Assembly: GCA_027021385.1 (NCBI GenBank)
Contig: JALUUL010000008.1
Span: forward strand, 23,469 to 87,468
DNA from: Planctomycetota bacterium
GTDB taxonomy: Bacteria > Planctomycetota > UBA1135 > GCA-002748355
DNA length: 64,000 nt
Reading direction: 5' to 3'
The notes under the pieces are model-generated. The model was not told where the DNA came from and ran no database searches. It worked only from the letters and a program-made list of their open reading frames with translations. Shown here one piece after another: positions 43,803-53,454 of this stretch (positions are counted from its first letter, which is position 1; every line of letters starts with the position of its first letter). The position numbers and the translations under genes were made by a program.

Positions 43803-45163
43803 CCGCCGCACCGGGCCCGGGTCCCGCCCGGAACCTCGCAGAGTTCGCCGACCAGGCTGTAGGGATTCGCTTCGAGAATTCGCACCTTGACATAGGTGTC
43901 GGCCAAAGGCTCTCCATCGATCGGGAAATGCACGAGCCGATTCCTCGCGGTCCGCCCGGTCCACCGGTCGGAGCGGCTGCGGCTGATTCCGAGAACCAGG
44001 ACTTCGAGAGTCGTTCCTACGAGGGCCCGGTTCTTTCCGAGGGAAATCCTCTCCTGCCGGTCCAGGAGATCCCGGTTTCGTCGTTTCTTGGTCTCCTCCG
44101 GCACATCGTCCTCGAGCAGATCCCCGCTCACCGTCCCCTTCCTCGGGGAATACTTGAAGACGAAGGACTGGGAGAACCCGACCTCCTCGAGAAGGCGCAC
44201 GGAATCTTCGTGGTCCTCCTCCGTTTCCCCGGGAAACCCGACGATCCAGTCGGAGGCGAACTCCATGTCGGGAATCAAGCTCCTGAGATCCCGAATCCTC
44301 GCGAGGTACTTCTCCCTCGTATAGCCTCTCTTCATCCCCCGAAGGATCCGATCGCTCCCCGACTGCGCGGGAAGGTGGAAATAGCGGGACAATTTGGGGA
44401 GGGCGGCCATCGTCTCCATCAATCGGGAATCCAGGAAGGAAGGATGCGAGGTGATGAAGGAGAGCCGCCTGAGCCCAGGAACACCGTGAACCTCCCTCAG
44501 GAGTTTTGCGAAATCCGTACCCCGTTCCAGGTCGTGCCCGTAGGCGTTGACGGTCTGCCCGAGCAGGGTCAACTCGGTCACCCCGTCCGCGCAGAGCCGC
44601 GCGGCCTCGGCGAGGATCTGGTCCAGCGGCCGACTCACCTCCGGTCCCCTCGTCGAGGGGACGATGCAATAAGTGCAGGGCATATTGCAGCCGCGGATCA
44701 CGTTGACGAAGGCCTGGGCACGGTTAGGACGGAGTTCGACCCTTCGAAGGATGCGATCCCCCCCGTCCCCCTCGCCGGTCGCGATCACCGCCTCGCGGCG
44801 AGCCAGGACCTCCCGGACGAGGGAGTCGATTCGCCCGAACTCCCGGGTTCCGACGACGAGGTCGACATGCGGAATCCGGGAGCGGAGCGCGGCCCGATGT
44901 TCCTGGGCCATGCATCCGAGCACGCCGATTACCAGACCGGGATTCCTGCGTTTCCTGGCCTTCAAACTCAACAGACGCCCGAAGACCCTGTCCTCCGCAT
45001 GTTCTCGGACGGCGCAGGTGTTGAACAGGATGATCTCCGCCTCCTCCTCGCTCCGCGCAGCGGCGAAACCGGCATCCACCAGACGACTGGCGACGAGTTC
45101 CCCGTCGACCTTGTTCATCTGGCATCCGTAGCTCTGGAGGAAAAACTTTCGCGTACGTGGCAT
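43799..45163 (-). CDS. miaB: tRNA methylthiotransferase
   Basis: A 454-residue radical SAM enzyme that adds a methylthio group to i6A37 in tRNA. The N-terminal UPF0004 domain has SYGCQMNKVD, LFNTCAVREHAEDR and GVLGCMAQEH, whose three Cys bind a second cluster. The radical SAM motif is RGCNMPCTYCIVPSTRG. YFHLPAQSGSDRILRGMKRG and FASDWIVGFPGETEEDHED follow, and a TRAM-like C-terminus completes it. The ATG is at 45163, divergent from the multiheme gene with 116 bases between starts. It is distinguished from RimO by the SYGCQMN opening. Confidence 0.95.
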   Translation of the reverse strand: MPRTRKFFLQSYGCQMNKVDGELVASRLVDAGFAAARSEEEAEIILFNTCAVREHAEDRVFGRLLSLKARKRRNPGLVIGVLGCMAQEHRAALRSRIPHVDLVVGTREFGRIDSLVREVLARREAVIATGEGDGGDRILRRVELRPNRAQAFVNVIRGCNMPCTYCIVPSTRGPEVSRPLDQILAEAARLCADGVTELTLLGQTVNAYGHDLERGTDFAKLLREVHGVPGLRRLSFITSHPSFLDSRLMETMAALPKLSRYFHLPAQSGSDRILRGMKRGYTREKYLARIRDLRSLIPDMEFASDWIVGFPGETEEDHEDSVRLLEEVGFSQSFVFKYSPRKGTVSGDLLEDDVPEETKKRRNRDLLDRQERISLGKNRALVGTTLEVLVLGISRSRSDRWTGRTARNRLVHFPIDGEPLADTYVKVRILEANPYSLVGELCEVPGGTRARCGG

Positions 45164-45279
45164 CGGCGCGGAGGATATGGTTTTCGGAAGGACCGCTACC
45201 GACCCCTCGGCCGGTCTCGCGGATCGAACATCATAGCCGCCGCTCCTCGCGCTTCCCGCCCGCTTTCCTCGGTCTCCAC

Positions 45280-46887
45280 ATGGTCAAAGGGTTCCTCCTC
45301 CTCTCCATCGCGCTCTTCCCCCTCGCGCTTCCCCCGTCCTTCCAGGAGCAGGGGGTTCAGGAACCCAAGACTCCCCCCATCGCCAGGAAGGGCGGATTCC
45401 TCGACGATCCCGCGGCCTGCGCGGATTGCCACCTCGAGGCGCTGGAGGGATTCGAAAAGGGCCCCCACTCGCGCATCCTCGAAACGAGGGGGCTCCATGG
45501 ATGCGAGGGTTGCCACGGCCCCGGGGAGGATCACGCCGACGAACAGGAACCCTCGCAGATCACCCTTCCCCGAAAACTCGACATCCGCTCCCTGGAGCGC
45601 CTTTGCGCGGGCTGCCACGATCGACAGATCCGAGAGCATGGTGGGCCCTGGTCCGATCTACGCCGCGCGGGGAAGCGCTGCACCGACTGCCACCGCCTCC
45701 ACGATCCCCGCCCCCGCCGCCCGGGAGAGGCCTTTCCCTCCCGCGAGGTCCAGGCCGAGGCCGCCCGGCCCGTCGGTCCCGAGACTTGCCTCTCCTGCCA
45801 TGTCTCCAAGAAGGAGAACCTGGAGAAAGGTCCTCATCGGAGCCTTCTCCGGTCGGATGCGGATCGGAGGGATGGGGTGCGGGCCTGTGAAGCCTGCCAC
45901 GGCCCGGGTTCCCGCCACGTCGCCCAGGAGGGGGCGCGGGGAGGGATCACGAGACCGGACGAGGCCCTGGACGGCGTCCGGACCTGCCGTTCCTGTCACG
46001 CGGATCTCGACGCCCGGGCCTTCCACTGGAAGGGGGAGGAGGCGCCCCTTCTCGGTTCGCCCGCCGGGACTCTCCGCTGCACGGATTGCCACGCCGTCCA
46101 TCGCTCCAGCATCGAAGTCGATTCCCGAGCCCCGAACCGGACCTGTCTTTCCTGCCACGCTCCCGCCTTCGAGATCCTCGGGAAAAGCGTCCACCGGGAT
46201 CTGGCGCGCCTCGACCACCCCCGCGGCTGTCTAGGCTGCCATCCGGGGGGCCTGAGGCATGCCCGCGCAGGGGGGGCCGAACCGGTCTCGACCCTCCGCG
46301 GCCGCGCGAAGGTCGGGGAGGCCGCCTGCCTCCGTTGCCACGAACGGGAAGGGAGAGCCCGCGGGCATCGTGATTCGATCCACGGGAAGGCGGAGGTCTC
46401 GTGCCTCGGCTGCCACGAGCCCGCGCCGGAAGAGGGAAGGACCTCCACCGCCGCGCGGGTCGATCGGCGTTGTCGATCCTGCCACCCCGGCGTCGCGGGG
46501 GACTTCCGCAGGATCCACCGCCACCCCTTGGGCGAACCGGGTTTCCACTGCAGCAGTTGCCATCCCCCCCACGAGATCCTCCCCGCTTCCCCGGTATCCC
46601 CTCGGCGGAATCTCGAACTCTGCATCCGCTGCCACCGGGAGCAACGGGGCCCCTTCGTGTTTCCCCACCGGGCCATGGAAGGAGAGGGATGCCTCGCCTG
46701 CCACCGGCCCCACGGAAGTACGAATCCGCTCCTCCTGCGCACGCGCCGCGCGCGGGACCTCTGCCTCGCTTGCCACGCCGATCTTCCGTCCTTCCACGAC
46801 CAATCGCCGGGATCCAAATTCCGGAACTGCTTGACCTGCCACGTCAAGGTGCATGGAAGCCAGCGACACCGGTATTTCTTCCGTTGA
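45280..46887 (+). CDS. 18-heme c-type cytochrome
   Basis: A 535-residue exported protein with signal sequence FLLLSIALFPLALPPSFQEQ. I counted 18 CxxCH heme motifs (CADCH, CEGCH, CAGCH, CTDCH, CLSCH, CEACH, CRSCH, CTDCH, CLSCH, CLGCH, CLRCH, CLGCH, CRSCH, CSSCH, CIRCH, CLACH, CLACH, CLTCH), spread over the whole length with frequent extra His that could serve as second ligands. Such proteins act as electron wires in the periplasm or outer membrane. The ATG at 45280 directly precedes the signal peptide; an upstream frame is less likely. The next gene, a barrel protein with three more heme motifs, begins ten bases after the stop. Confidence 0.93.
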   Translation: MVKGFLLLSIALFPLALPPSFQEQGVQEPKTPPIARKGGFLDDPAACADCHLEALEGFEKGPHSRILETRGLHGCEGCHGPGEDHADEQEPSQITLPRKLDIRSLERLCAGCHDRQIREHGGPWSDLRRAGKRCTDCHRLHDPRPRRPGEAFPSREVQAEAARPVGPETCLSCHVSKKENLEKGPHRSLLRSDADRRDGVRACEACHGPGSRHVAQEGARGGITRPDEALDGVRTCRSCHADLDARAFHWKGEEAPLLGSPAGTLRCTDCHAVHRSSIEVDSRAPNRTCLSCHAPAFEILGKSVHRDLARLDHPRGCLGCHPGGLRHARAGGAEPVSTLRGRAKVGEAACLRCHEREGRARGHRDSIHGKAEVSCLGCHEPAPEEGRTSTAARVDRRCRSCHPGVAGDFRRIHRHPLGEPGFHCSSCHPPHEILPASPVSPRRNLELCIRCHREQRGPFVFPHRAMEGEGCLACHRPHGSTNPLLLRTRRARDLCLACHADLPSFHDQSPGSKFRNCLTCHVKVHGSQRHRYFFR

Positions 46888-46897
46888 GGGCCCCGGG

Positions 46898-49132
46898 ATG
46901 CGCCTCCTCCGGAATCCGTTCTCCTGGGCCCTTCTCCCGATCCTCCTCTCCCCGGTCGGGAGTCCGACCCTGGGCGCACAGCGGAAGTCCCTTCCGCACT
47001 CCCGGCCCGTCCTGGCCTGCGGGATCTGCCACCCCGGCCAGCGGTCCTCCCTCGGCCGCTCGCTGCATCGCGGTCTCTCCGACCGAGGGGACGAGGCCTG
47101 TCTCCTCTGCCACCGGGGCGCCTTGCCCCACCAGTCGGACCGGGCCCTCCGCCCGCGCCCTCCCTCGACCTCCTGCGCGAGCTGTCACCCCAAGATTCCG
47201 ACCTCCCCCTTTCCCCGCGCGGGCGCCGCGGCCCACCCGACCCGTTCGGAATCCCGCCGGCTCGCGAAGATCCGGAGGGTCGATCGCCTCCTCGCCGGCC
47301 GGCATGCGGAACCGGCCGACCTGGAGGACGGAGGATCGAGCGCGGATCGATCGGGCTTCGAGGTCCACGGACTCCTGCGGGCGGGGCTTCGTCTCCTCGC
47401 GGTCGACGGGGACCGGCGCCGCTTCGACCAGGACATCGGCCTGGATCAGGGGCTTCGGCTTCTCGAGACGAGGGTCCGGGCCGTCCGCGGCGGGGACCTC
47501 TTTGCGAGAGCGGAGGCGCGGGGCCTCGAGGACCGGAATTTCCGGGCGGAAGCGGAAAGCGGGCCCGCCCTCTCCCCCGCCCTGACCCTCGACGGGCGCT
47601 TCCAGCGCCGTGCCTGGGTGTTCGCGGGACGTGGGGACGAACACGGTTTCGACCATGAACGGACGCAGACCGAGACGGGGGTCCGGCTCGGTTCCGAGCG
47701 GAAGGACGGAGTCCGCTTCCTGTGGACCCGTGGAACGCGCAGGGGAAGGAGGATCGGTTCGAGCATCGTGGACCCGGGCGCCGCCCCCCTCGATACCGCC
47801 GGCAGTATCCCGGTCGACCTGGTCGGGGAGTACAGCCGTCTCGCGGTCGAGGGGGAACACCCTTTCGGCAATGCCGCCCTCCGTTACGAGATCGACTGGT
47901 CCGAGGAACGGGAACGAGAGGATTTCCTTCTCGATCGCCCCCTTTCGGGGGTACCCGGGGCCCGCCGGTGGGAAACGAGCCGGTCGACCGCCTCCTTCCG
48001 GGGGCCGTCCACCCTTCTCGCCCTGGATTTCGACGGGGGCTTGAGGACCAGCCTCTTCTTCCGGGGTTCCTACCTCGAGCAACGCGCGGTCGAACGGGGC
48101 GTCCTCCAGAGCGACGACGGGAGCCCCTTCACGAAGGAACTCCTCGCCCTCGGCGGCGGAAGGAGACGTCGCTTCGCGGCGGGTTTCCGGACTTCCGTGG
48201 ACCTGGATTCCCGGACCCGACTCGCCCTTGAAGGGACGATCCGGAGCCATTTCGAGGATCTCCGATTCCGGAAATGGGAGACGACGCGCCGGACCTCTCC
48301 CCCATCGTCCTCGGTCGCCTTCGAAGTCCTGGACCTCCCGACCCGACGGAGGGAACGGGAGGGGGGCTTCCTCCTCAATCGCGAACTCTTCTCCTGGCTC
48401 GAACTCGAGATCCGCTATCGGTATCTGCGCCAGGTCCTCTCCGTCCCCGACCTCGAGGCCACCGACACGGATTTCCGGGCCGGGGGCCTCGAGCGACACG
48501 GGCCGGGGATCTCCCTCGTGCTCCTTCCCTCGCGAAAAGAACGGATCCTGCTCGAATGGGAAGCCCTGGATTCCGCGGGCATTCGTCCGACAGAAACGGA
48601 GGCCGTCCGCGGAAACATCCTGCGCGCCCGCTACAGGAAGTTCGCGGGAGGAGGATGGACGCTCCTTCTCTCGAGCCTCCTCGAGCGTTTCCGGAACCCC
48701 GTCCTCGATTCCGAACGGGACCGGGAACGCCTGGCCGCCTCGACGAGGATCGAGACCTCGAAGAGGGGGGCCTTTACCTTCACCGGTTCCTACGAGCGGA
48801 TCGCCTCGACCACCCTCAGCGTCTTCTTTCTCGGGAGCAACCGGCTTCCGGTCCGGGTCGGCTATCGGGGGCGCACGCTGAGCGGCGAACTCGCCTACGA
48901 GCGGGACCTGGGGGAAGGGTTCACGACCTCGACCACGATCCTCCTGGATTCGACCCGCGGGAGCCTGAACGCGAGACGGCTGGAGTTCGGGGAGGATCTC
49001 AGAGTCGCCCTGGATGAACGCCGCGGTCTCGGGCTCCGCGCCGCCTGGGCCAGGGTCGTCGAGGCGGACGACGCCCTCAGGGAATCCTGGCAGGCGCGCT
49101 GGGTTCTGCTCTACGGGTCCTGGCGCTTCTGA
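46898..49132 (+). CDS. Outer-membrane beta-barrel with N-terminal hemes
   Basis: A 744-residue exported protein. After a signal sequence (ALLPILLSPVGSPTLGAQRK) come three heme motifs: CGICH (41-45), CLLCH (68-72) and CASCH (93-97). The rest is a long run of alternating amphipathic strands with many Arg, Glu and Phe (for example ALRYEIDWSEEREREDFLL), ending in WVLLYGSWRF, whose terminal Phe is typical of outer-membrane barrels. The pattern fits the MtrB/PioB type of porin in porin-cytochrome conduits, but with a cytochrome head fused on. It follows the 18-heme gene by ten bases, so they should be one operon. The barrel call is by pattern, not by alignment. Confidence 0.85.
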   Translation: MRLLRNPFSWALLPILLSPVGSPTLGAQRKSLPHSRPVLACGICHPGQRSSLGRSLHRGLSDRGDEACLLCHRGALPHQSDRALRPRPPSTSCASCHPKIPTSPFPRAGAAAHPTRSESRRLAKIRRVDRLLAGRHAEPADLEDGGSSADRSGFEVHGLLRAGLRLLAVDGDRRRFDQDIGLDQGLRLLETRVRAVRGGDLFARAEARGLEDRNFRAEAESGPALSPALTLDGRFQRRAWVFAGRGDEHGFDHERTQTETGVRLGSERKDGVRFLWTRGTRRGRRIGSSIVDPGAAPLDTAGSIPVDLVGEYSRLAVEGEHPFGNAALRYEIDWSEEREREDFLLDRPLSGVPGARRWETSRSTASFRGPSTLLALDFDGGLRTSLFFRGSYLEQRAVERGVLQSDDGSPFTKELLALGGGRRRRFAAGFRTSVDLDSRTRLALEGTIRSHFEDLRFRKWETTRRTSPPSSSVAFEVLDLPTRRREREGGFLLNRELFSWLELEIRYRYLRQVLSVPDLEATDTDFRAGGLERHGPGISLVLLPSRKERILLEWEALDSAGIRPTETEAVRGNILRARYRKFAGGGWTLLLSSLLERFRNPVLDSERDRERLAASTRIETSKRGAFTFTGSYERIASTTLSVFFLGSNRLPVRVGYRGRTLSGELAYERDLGEGFTTSTTILLDSTRGSLNARRLEFGEDLRVALDERRGLGLRAAWARVVEADDALRESWQARWVLLYGSWRF

Positions 49133-49202
49133 AGGAACCCGGACGGGCCGGCCGTCCTTGCGCCGGCCCCCGCAGCCTCCGGCCCGCCCGGAGCGGGCGG
49201 AT

Positions 49203-49808
49203 TCAGCCCCGGATCTTCGTCCGGGAAAGCGTCTTCCAGGCGCGTCCGAGCTCGACGATCGGCGCCATCGTCGAATGGAACTCGTCCCCCCGTCTCCGGA
49301 AGAGGATCGACAGGACCCGATCCTCGATCCAGCTCGAGCGGCCGACCTTGTAGAGCCGGCTCGCAAGGCCCGAGACCCGGATCTCGATCGTGTTCGAGAT
49401 CCTCGACAACCGGGGAAAGACGAGAACGAGATCCAGGCTCTCTCCGTCGGCGATCTCCTTCGGAGCGACGAGGAGATTCGTGAGTTTCCGCTTCTCGCGG
49501 ACCGAGATCTTTTCGACGATCTCGGGATAGAGACCCGCGAGGGAACGAGGATGCTTGTGGTCCTGCGGAGTCAGGGCCTCGGCCATCGGGCTCAGCCTTT
49601 GGCTCTTCCCGGTCCTGTTCGTGACCTTGAGGGTCAGGTACCAGAACGTGCGGTAGGTGTCCCGCGAGGCACCCTCCCGAACGGCAATCGGCTTCAACAT
49701 CCCGTTCTCGACCTCGAGGTTCCAGCGGCGGGCCGCCGGATCCTGCGGAGCCAGAAACAGGGCGGGGAGAAGGAGAACCGGAAGGGTCCAGTGGCGGTTG
49801 CGCTTCAT
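49203..49808 (-). CDS. Secreted protein of unknown function
   Basis: A 201-residue exported protein with a signal peptide (HWTLPVLLLPALFLAPQDPA). The mature part is beta-rich (ARRWNLEVENGMLKPIAVRE, TYRTFWYLTLKVTNRTGKSQ) like an immunoglobulin or transport-type beta-sandwich. I recognise no family. The ATG at 49808 leads the signal peptide; a frame upstream is open but less likely. It faces the barrel gene, with 70 bases between the two stops, and is separate from the prepilin upstream. Confidence 0.7.
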   Translation of the reverse strand: MKRNRHWTLPVLLLPALFLAPQDPAARRWNLEVENGMLKPIAVREGASRDTYRTFWYLTLKVTNRTGKSQRLSPMAEALTPQDHKHPRSLAGLYPEIVEKISVREKRKLTNLLVAPKEIADGESLDLVLVFPRLSRISNTIEIRVSGLASRLYKVGRSSWIEDRVLSILFRRRGDEFHSTMAPIVELGRAWKTLSRTKIRG

Positions 49809-50010
49809 CTCGTTCGGACCGGGTTGAGGGTCAGGTCGCAGGGGCACGGCGACGGAATCGGAAAAGTATACCCGAGAAGGCGGACCCTGGCGAAGAAGGT
49901 GAGTGAGGCCTCCCCAAAAAAACTGCTCACCGCCGGGCGCGTCCCGAAGGCCGCGCTCCCGGGGCCGGGAGGGACCGGGAGCGCCCGCCCTCGTCCGGGA
50001 ACCCTCGGCC

Positions 50011-50637
50011 TCACTGGCCGGTCGTCATCTTTTGCAGGAGGGGATGGGGGGAGTCCGGTCCGACCGGGAAGACGAAGTCCTCGTCCTCCGTGTCGTACCA
50101 TTCCTTCAAGTCCTCGTCCGGAAGGAGGATCTTGACGGTGCCGTCCCCCATGAGGACGTTGATGACCCCGCTCAGGTGGTTCCGCTGCCCTTCGTTGTCG
50201 TCACAGATCCACGGGGTCTTCCCGCTGTCCATGCGGCGTTTCTTGGCGATGACCGCGTAGTCGGTGTCCCGCGAGGAGAAATCCTCCTTCGTCCTCCAGA
50301 GTTCCTCGATCGGGATCTCCTCGACGGCATCGCGATCCTCGCTCTTGACGGCGGGGCAGAAGAAGCGGTCCCGGTTCTTCGCGGTGTGTTCGACGGCCCC
50401 GGTCCCCCAGAGAGCCCAGAGCATGTGGATGCCGGATTCCTTCGGCAGACGCCCCCTGTGACGACTCGAATAGGTCTGAAAGGACTGGTAGAACCATGTC
50501 AGGTTCGCCTGGCAGGCGAACTCGTCCGCTCTCTGCCGCGATTGGACGATGTTGGGGATCAGGACCACCATCAGGATGCTCAGGATCCCGATGACGACGA
50601 GCAATTCGATCAAGGTGAAGCCGGACGAGCGGCGCAT
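50011..50637 (-). CDS. Type IV prepilin-like protein
   Basis: A 208-residue protein with a class III prepilin signal: MRRSSGFTLIELLVVIGILS, cut between Gly and Phe, with Glu5 in the mature form. The helix is followed by a globular domain and, near the end, HLSGVINVLMGDGTVKIL, close to the H-x9-DG motif of planctomycete DUF1559 pseudopilins (here H-x10-DG). It probably forms part of a type II secretion or pilus-like fibre, processed by a PilD peptidase not seen here. The start ATG is 50637; an earlier ATG at 50649 is less likely. Confidence 0.92.
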   Translation of the reverse strand: MRRSSGFTLIELLVVIGILSILMVVLIPNIVQSRQRADEFACQANLTWFYQSFQTYSSRHRGRLPKESGIHMLWALWGTGAVEHTAKNRDRFFCPAVKSEDRDAVEEIPIEELWRTKEDFSSRDTDYAVIAKKRRMDSGKTPWICDDNEGQRNHLSGVINVLMGDGTVKILLPDEDLKEWYDTEDEDFVFPVGPDSPHPLLQKMTTGQ

Positions 50638-50793
50638 GTCATCCTCCATGCGTGGGGCGTCTCCGAAGGCCCCGGAAAATCCGGCCCGCGGGCGAGGCCG
50701 GATTTTTAGGATACTCCTTTCACTCGGCCCCGGAAAGCAGCGGTTCGAACAGCCCGCCTCCGGAGGCCTCGAACCCGGCGCACCCGAGATCCC

Positions 50794-52107
50794 TCAATAT
50801 CTGTAATAGTCGGGCTTGTAGGGACCCTCGATCGGGATGCCGAGATACTCCGCCTGCTTCGGGCTCAACCTGGTCAGCTTCACCCCGAGCTTCGCGAGAT
50901 GGAGCCGTGCGACTTCCTCGTCCAGGTGCTTGGGAAGGGTGTGGACCCCGATCTCGTAATTTTCGGGATGCTTCCAGAGCTCGATCTGGGCGAGAACCTG
51001 GTTCGTGAAGGAATTGCTCATGACGAAGGAGGGGTGTCCCGTCGCGCAACCCAGATTCACGAGCCGGCCCTCGGCCAGGAGGATGATACTGTGTCCGTCG
51101 GGGAAGGTGTATCTGTCGACCTGGGGCTTGATCTCGACCTTCCGGATGTCCCTCCGGTTTTCGAGATAGGCGACGTCGATCTCGATGTCAAAATGTCCGA
51201 TGTTGCAGACGATGGCCTCGTCCTTCATGGCCTCCATGTGTTCGCCGCGGATCACGTCGCAACAGCCCGTCGTCGTCACGAAGATGTCGCCGATCTTCAC
51301 CGCCTCTTCCATCGTGACGACTTCATAGCCCTCCATCGCGGCCTGGAGGGCGCAAATCGGATCGATCTCGGTGATCAGGACCCTGGCACCGAAGCCCCGC
51401 ATGGATTGCGCGCAACCCTTTCCGACGTCACCGTAGCCCGCGACGACCACAACCTTCCCGGCGACCATGATGTCGGTCGCCCGCTTGATTCCATCGGCCA
51501 GGGACTCCCGGCACCCGTAGAGGTTGTCGAACTTCGATTTCGTGACGGAATCGTTGACGTTGATGGCGGGAACCCGGAGCGTGCCCGCCTTCATCATTGC
51601 GTGGAGGTTGTGCACTCCGGTCGTCGTCTCCTCGGAGAGCCCGCGGATCCCGGACAGGAGTTCGGGGTGCCGCTCATGGACGATCCGGGTCAGGTCCCCG
51701 CCGTCGTCGAGGATGAGATTCAGGGGGGTTCCGTCCGCGAAGACGAGGGTCTGTTCGATGCACCACTCGTATTCCTCCTCGGTCTCCCCCTTCCAGGCGT
51801 AGACGGGAATCCCCGCCTTCGCGATCGCCGCAGCCGCGTGGTCCTGGGTCGAAAAGATGTTGCAGGAGGACCACTGGACCTCCGCCCCCAGCTCGACGAG
51901 GGTTTCGATCAGAACCGCGGTCTGGATCGTCATATGGAGGCAGCCCGCGATTCGGGCCCCCTTCAAGGGCTTGTCGGCCCCGTACTTAGCCCGGATGGCC
52001 ATGAGGCCGGGCATCTCCTTCTCCGCCAAACCGATCTCCTTCCGGCCCCATTCGGCCAAGGAAAGGTCGGCGACCTTGAAGGCGGGCTTCTTTCCTGTCT
52101 CCACCAT
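50794..52107 (-). CDS. ahcY: Adenosylhomocysteinase
   Basis: A 437-residue NAD enzyme that splits S-adenosylhomocysteine to adenosine and homocysteine, removing the inhibitor of SAM-dependent methyl transfer. Motifs: [60 protein letters not shown], the NAD loop [51 protein letters not shown] and a C-terminal KPDYYRY. ATG at 52107 with GGAG nine bases upstream. A four-module operator and a promoter-like pair lie just upstream. metK is the next upstream gene on the same strand. Confidence 0.97.
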   Translation of the reverse strand: MVETGKKPAFKVADLSLAEWGRKEIGLAEKEMPGLMAIRAKYGADKPLKGARIAGCLHMTIQTAVLIETLVELGAEVQWSSCNIFSTQDHAAAAIAKAGIPVYAWKGETEEEYEWCIEQTLVFADGTPLNLILDDGGDLTRIVHERHPELLSGIRGLSEETTTGVHNLHAMMKAGTLRVPAINVNDSVTKSKFDNLYGCRESLADGIKRATDIMVAGKVVVVAGYGDVGKGCAQSMRGFGARVLITEIDPICALQAAMEGYEVVTMEEAVKIGDIFVTTTGCCDVIRGEHMEAMKDEAIVCNIGHFDIEIDVAYLENRRDIRKVEIKPQVDRYTFPDGHSIILLAEGRLVNLGCATGHPSFVMSNSFTNQVLAQIELWKHPENYEIGVHTLPKHLDEEVARLHLAKLGVKLTRLSPKQAEYLGIPIEGPYKPDYYRY

Positions 52108-52146
52108 CGGAATCTTCTCCTTGCGTTGCCTATGCGGCTCCGGGTC

Positions 52147-52178
52147 TTTCATCGTTTTATCGCGATGAAACGATAAAG
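52147..52178. promoter_or_regulatory. Four-module operator in front of ahcY
   Basis: Four adjacent 8-base modules: TTTCATCG (52147-52154), TTTTATCG (52155-52162), CGATGAAA (52163-52170), CGATAAAG (52171-52178). The first two are direct copies of TTTYATCG and the last two are its inverse, so the block is a near-perfect palindrome. It sits 40-71 bases before the ahcY start and at the expected start of transcription. A repressor or activator that reads SAM or SAH is a likely ligand sensor (inference); the arrangement recalls, but does not match, the MetJ and SahR operators. Confidence 0.7.
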
Positions 52179-52205
52179 GGTAGGGCCTTGCAGGATCCGC
52201 CGCAA
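52177..52205 (-). promoter_or_regulatory. Candidate ahcY promoter
   Basis: Minus-strand TTGCGG (52205-52200) and TACCCT (52182-52177) are separated by 17 bases. Each matches only three of six consensus bases, so the call is weak. The operator lies immediately downstream, where a bound protein would block initiation. Confidence 0.3.
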
Positions 52206-52290
52206 GACCCCGGTCCAGGGTAATCGAGGGTGAGGCCGCAGCCCCCCGCCATGTCTCCCGGCCGCCAGGAGAGTCGCGGGGGCCTTGACC

Positions 52291-53454
52291 TCAGCCCTTC
52301 GCCAGTCGTTTCAGCTCGTCGACACGGTCGAGGCGTTCCCAGGTGAAGCCCTCCTCCTCCCGCCCGAAATGCCCGTAGGACGCGGTCCTCTCGAAGACCG
52401 GACGCCTCAGTTCGAGAGCCTCGATGATGGCCCGGGGTCGAAGATCGAAGACCTCCCGGATCAGGGACTCCAGCTCGGAATCCGGAACCTTCCCGGTCCC
52501 GAAGCTGTCGACGAGAATCGATGTCGGTTCCGCGACGCCGATCGCGTAGCTGACCTGGACCTCGGCCCGATCCGCCAACTCCGCGGCGACGAGGTTCTTC
52601 GCGACCCAGCGGGCGGCGTAGGCCGCGGAACGGTCCACCTTGCTCGGGTCCTTCCCCGAGAAGGCCCCTCCTCCGTGCCGGCCCATCCCCCCGTAGGTGT
52701 CGACGATGATCTTCCGGCCCGTCAAACCGCAATCCCCGTGGGGTCCGCCGATCACGAAGCGTCCCGTGGGGTTGATGTGGAAACGCGTCTCCCCGGTCAG
52801 CATCGAGGACGGGAGCACGGATTCGACGACCCGGCGGATCTCGGTATGGAGCGTTTCATTGGACACATCCTCGGAATGCTGTGTCGATACGACGACCGTT
52901 TCCACCCTGACGGGACGCATCCCTTCGTCATAGAGAACGGACAGCTGGGATTTGGCGTCCGGCCGCAGCCAGGGAAGCCTCCCGTCCCTTCTCCGCGCAT
53001 CGAGAGCCTCGAGGATCCTGTGGGAATAGTGGATCGGGAAGGGCATCAGGCAATCCGTCTCCCGGCAGGCATAGCCGAACATCAATCCCTGGTCACCGGC
53101 CCCCTGCTCGTGGGATTCCGAATGGTCGACTCCCATGCTGATGTCGGGAGACTGGCTGTGGATGCGCACCGCGACCTCGCAGCTCGAATGGTCGAACATC
53201 AGTTCGGGATCGTCGTATCCGATCCTTTCGATCGTCCGCCGTGCGATCTTCTCGAAGTCTACTTCGGCCTTCGTCGTGATCTCCCCGGCGACACAGACGT
53301 AGTTGGTCGTCGTCAGGGTCTCGCAGGCGACCCGACTGGCGGGATCCTGGGAGAGACAGGCGTCCAGGATCGCGTCGGAGATCTGGTCGCAGATCTTGTC
53401 GGGGTGGCCGGCGCTGACGGATTCGCTCGTGAAGACTCTCGGTTCGGTTGCCAT
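52291..53454 (-). CDS. metK: S-adenosylmethionine synthase
   Basis: A 387-residue enzyme that makes SAM from methionine and ATP. Signatures in order: [20 protein letters not shown], the ATP loop region [34 protein letters not shown], and [20 protein letters not shown]. The start ATG is 53454 ([11 protein letters not shown]). With ahcY it forms the SAM cycle; the two are in the same direction, but ahcY has its own operator, so they may be regulated apart. Codon use is ordinary. I found no SAM riboswitch upstream. Confidence 0.97.
   Translation of the reverse strand: MATEPRVFTSESVSAGHPDKICDQISDAILDACLSQDPASRVACETLTTTNYVCVAGEITTKAEVDFEKIARRTIERIGYDDPELMFDHSSCEVAVRIHSQSPDISMGVDHSESHEQGAGDQGLMFGYACRETDCLMPFPIHYSHRILEALDARRRDGRLPWLRPDAKSQLSVLYDEGMRPVRVETVVVSTQHSEDVSNETLHTEIRRVVESVLPSSMLTGETRFHINPTGRFVIGGPHGDCGLTGRKIIVDTYGGMGRHGGGAFSGKDPSKVDRSAAYAARWVAKNLVAAELADRAEVQVSYAIGVAEPTSILVDSFGTGKVPDSELESLIREVFDLRPRAIIEALELRRPVFERTASYGHFGREEEGFTWERLDRVDELKRLAKG

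Noticed and set aside
49142..49168. GC hairpin after the barrel gene
   Set aside because: Eight-pair stem but no T-run; could be an mRNA end or nothing.
52108..52290. Possible SAH riboswitch before ahcY
   Set aside because: The expected core of the SAH aptamer is missing; the palindromic DNA modules fit a protein operator better.
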